From: Verrucomicrobiota bacterium
GTDB lineage: Bacteria > Verrucomicrobiota > Verrucomicrobiae > Limisphaerales > UBA11358
Direction: 5' to 3'
Assembly (NCBI GenBank): GCA_014860005.1
Contig: JACZKP010000092.1
Location: forward strand, 41,511-105,510
DNA length: 64,000 nucleotides
Shown here: positions 62,420-64,000 of the stretch, piece by piece
Layout: each line of letters begins with the position of its first letter
How positions within the stretch are numbered: the first letter of the stretch is position 1
Notes under the pieces: model-generated
The model's input: the letters and a program-made list of their open reading frames with translations, nothing else
Databases searched by the model: none
What the model was told of the DNA's origin: nothing
Position numbers and translations under genes: made by a program

Positions 62420-63574
62420 ATGAACATCACGATCCGCGGGCGCACCCGCCACTATCGAACTGTCACCTTCGACAGCGGAAAGAATCAAGTCCTCCTGATC
62501 GAGCAACGGTTGTTGCCGCACCGCTTCGAGATCGTCGCCACGCGGGACTTTCGCGAGACGGCGCGAGCCATCCGCGACATGGTGGTGCGCGGAGCAGGGG
62601 CCATTGGGGCAACCGCCGCTTATGGTCTGGCGCAGGGAATTCGAGCCTTTCGAGGAAATGATGCCGGGAGGTTTCAACATCACGTTCAGGCGGTTTACAC
62701 GACACTGAAAGAGGTGCGACCCACCGCCGTTGATCCGGTCAACGCCATGAACGAGGTCCGCCGCGCGATGAACGCTGGCAGGACGGTGGCGGAACAACAG
62801 TCACTTGCCCTCACTGCCGCTGAAGAATTCGCAAACGAAGACGTGCGACACTGTGAGGCCATCGGGCGGCATGGCGTCAAATTGATTCGCAGCGGAATGC
62901 GGATTCTGACGCACTGCAACGCCGGCTGGCTGGCGTTTGTGGACATTGGTTCGGCAACCGCACCAATGTATGCCGCCCAGGCCCGCGGAAAGAAGTTTCA
63001 CGTCTTTTGCGACGAAACCCGGCCGCGCTCACAAGGCGCGACGCTCACCGCCTGGGAGTTGGCCCAGCAAGACATTTCCCATCAAATCATCGCCGACAAT
63101 GCCGCGGGGCATCTGATGCAGCGGGGTGAAATTGACCTGGTCATCGTGGGCAGTGACCGCACGCTGGGCCGCACCGGCGAGGTGGCGAACAAGATCGGCA
63201 CCTACACCAAGGCGGTGCTGGCGAAAAGACACGGCATTCCTTTTTATGTTGCCATTCCGCTCTCCACAATTGATTGGAATTTGAAATTGGGAATGGCCAT
63301 TCCCATCGAGGAGCGGCACGAGAGCGAAGTGCTCGGTGCGTGGGGGGCAATCTCAAATCTAAAATCCGCAATCCGAAATCCACGAACTTGCCGGCCAGCC
63401 TACGTGCGCGTGGCGAACCCGACGAGCGGGGCTCGCAACCCCGGTTTTGACGTCACACCGGCGGAACTGATCACGGGCATCATTACCCCGGCGGGGATTT
63501 TCAAACCGCAGGAACTTTGGCCACAGCGCCGGAAGCTCGGCTTTGCGAAGCGGGGTATCAAGGCCGCGCGGTAA
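62420..63574 (+). CDS. mtnA: Methylthioribose-1-phosphate isomerase (MtnA-like)
   Basis: A 384-residue protein from the ATG at 62420, consistent with conserved RGAGAIGATAAYGLAQGIRA. Cys166 in RILTHCNAGW and Asp246 in IVGSDRTLG correspond to the catalytic Cys and Asp. ETRPRSQGATLTAWELAQQD and EVANKIGTYTKAVLAKRHGI are further family blocks. It converts methylthioribose-1-phosphate to methylthioribulose-1-phosphate in methionine salvage. Residues of about 310-340 (ISNLKSAIRNPRTCRPAYVR) are not family-like and come from a repeat-like AATCTCAAATCTAAAATCCG segment kept in frame. The gene runs 175 bp into the convergent GemA-like gene. Confidence 0.9.
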   Translation: MNITIRGRTRHYRTVTFDSGKNQVLLIEQRLLPHRFEIVATRDFRETARAIRDMVVRGAGAIGATAAYGLAQGIRAFRGNDAGRFQHHVQAVYTTLKEVRPTAVDPVNAMNEVRRAMNAGRTVAEQQSLALTAAEEFANEDVRHCEAIGRHGVKLIRSGMRILTHCNAGWLAFVDIGSATAPMYAAQARGKKFHVFCDETRPRSQGATLTAWELAQQDISHQIIADNAAGHLMQRGEIDLVIVGSDRTLGRTGEVANKIGTYTKAVLAKRHGIPFYVAIPLSTIDWNLKLGMAIPIEERHESEVLGAWGAISNLKSAIRNPRTCRPAYVRVANPTSGARNPGFDVTPAELITGIITPAGIFKPQELWPQRRKLGFAKRGIKAAR

Positions 63575-63999
63575 AGGTGTAGCGCGTGGGCGTCAGTGCG
63601 TCCGCGCGTGACTTTGGCGCGGATTGTCTCGCAGTAGCCGTGACCGAAGCCCATTTCGCGCAAGGCAATTTCCAGGTCGGTGATCTCGCGCGCGACGTTC
63701 TGGCCGGTGTAGCGGTCGCGGCTGGTTTCCTGGCGCGTGTTCTTCCGCGCCCAATAGCCCCGTTGCCGGAACACCGCAGCGGCTTTGCAGGACGGCGGCA
63801 ATTGGCCTGCATCCGCCTTGCGCCAATGGATCGCTTCAAAGTAAGCCAGGGCCACGTCCAGATGCCGGTCGGTGAATTCCATGTCCTTGCTTGAACGGCA
63901 TCCGCTGACGGTGGCCAGCGCGTCGCGGTATTCGGCATCGTCCAGCGCGGCTTCGCGCTGGGCACGCTTCAAGAGGATCTGTTGGGCGCGGGATAGCAT
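63400..63999 (-). CDS. GemA/DUF1018-like protein
   Basis: A 199-residue protein from the ATG at 63999. The N-terminal half (LKRAQREAALDDAEYRDALA and TVSGCRSSKDMEFTDRHLDV) resembles the Mu gp16/GemA family (DUF1018), in which LGLDDxxYRDxLxxVTGxxSxxD is typical. The middle (ITDLEIALREMGFGHGYCET) is helical. The last 55 residues overlap the mtnA end on the opposite strand and look unlike a folded domain, so the natural C-terminus may be a read-through. Its role is unknown; homologues occur in Mu-like phages. No other phage gene is seen in this window. Confidence 0.55.
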   Translation of the reverse strand: MLSRAQQILLKRAQREAALDDAEYRDALATVSGCRSSKDMEFTDRHLDVALAYFEAIHWRKADAGQLPPSCKAAAVFRQRGYWARKNTRQETSRDRYTGQNVAREITDLEIALREMGFGHGYCETIRAKVTRGRTDAHALHLYRAALIPRFAKPSFRRCGQSSCGLKIPAGVMMPVISSAGVTSKPGLRAPLVGFATRT

Positions 64000-64000
64000 G

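Overview
The window is GC-rich and densely coded. Its content resembles a Verrucomicrobiota genome of the Pedosphaera/Limisphaera type. That assignment is an inference from gene content: Tat-exported Gfo/Idh/MocA oxidoreductases and sugar-isomerase TIM barrels, large secreted glycosidases, DUF6807, bacterial-microcompartment parts, an MmeI-like enzyme, Rhs debris and many palindromic repeats. No rRNA or tRNA gene was recognised.

Layout. 1-2.5 kb: partial nitroreductase and a sodium/solute symporter. 2.5-9.9 kb (minus strand): a microcompartment satellite. It comprises an amidohydrolase, a PduT-type trimeric shell protein and, 4.2 kb away, a PduS/RnfC-like flavoprotein. Between the shell gene and pduS lie a tandem array of palindromic repeats (exact 216-bp period), what I read as a decayed integron (integrase stub, attI-like core, two attC-bearing cassettes), and two Rhs tail fragments flanking an orphan gene. 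10-37 kb: polysaccharide breakdown. It holds two GH38-like enzymes, a UroD-family protein, a GH27 alpha-galactosidase, a GH106-like alpha-L-rhamnosidase, three Gfo/Idh/MocA oxidoreductases, three sugar-isomerase-like TIM barrels and DUF6807, with Maf and an ECF sigma factor interspersed. 37-40.6 kb: a full-length MmeI-like restriction-modification enzyme, followed by debris matching its own C-terminus and that of GH106. 43-58 kb: a lipid/polyene cluster of aryl-polyene/flexirubin type. It has two dehydratases, an active ketosynthase, a short chain-length-factor-like protein, an ACP, a KS-KS didomain protein, a NodB deacetylase, LolA-like and DUF3261-like lipoprotein-route proteins, a C45-type acyltransferase, LpxL- and PlsC-type acyltransferases, and a convergent MMPL-PlsC-methyltransferase three-domain protein. 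58-64 kb: class V aminotransferase, a repeat-expanded lipoprotein, HpnA-like reductase, TPR protein, MtnA and a GemA/DUF1018-like protein.

The most unusual theme is several families of palindromic elements lying in frame inside genes. In three genes whose ATG overlaps the upstream stop codon (15618, 22172, 60692), elements sit between the start and the export signal. Another element sits near the C-terminus of the MmeI-like protein, and a simpler repeat-like insert sits in MtnA. In the lipoprotein gene the inserted units are 144 and 135 bp, both multiples of three, and removing them leaves an ordinary lipoprotein signal peptide. The decayed integron and the split pduS/pduT pair are the other main points of interest.
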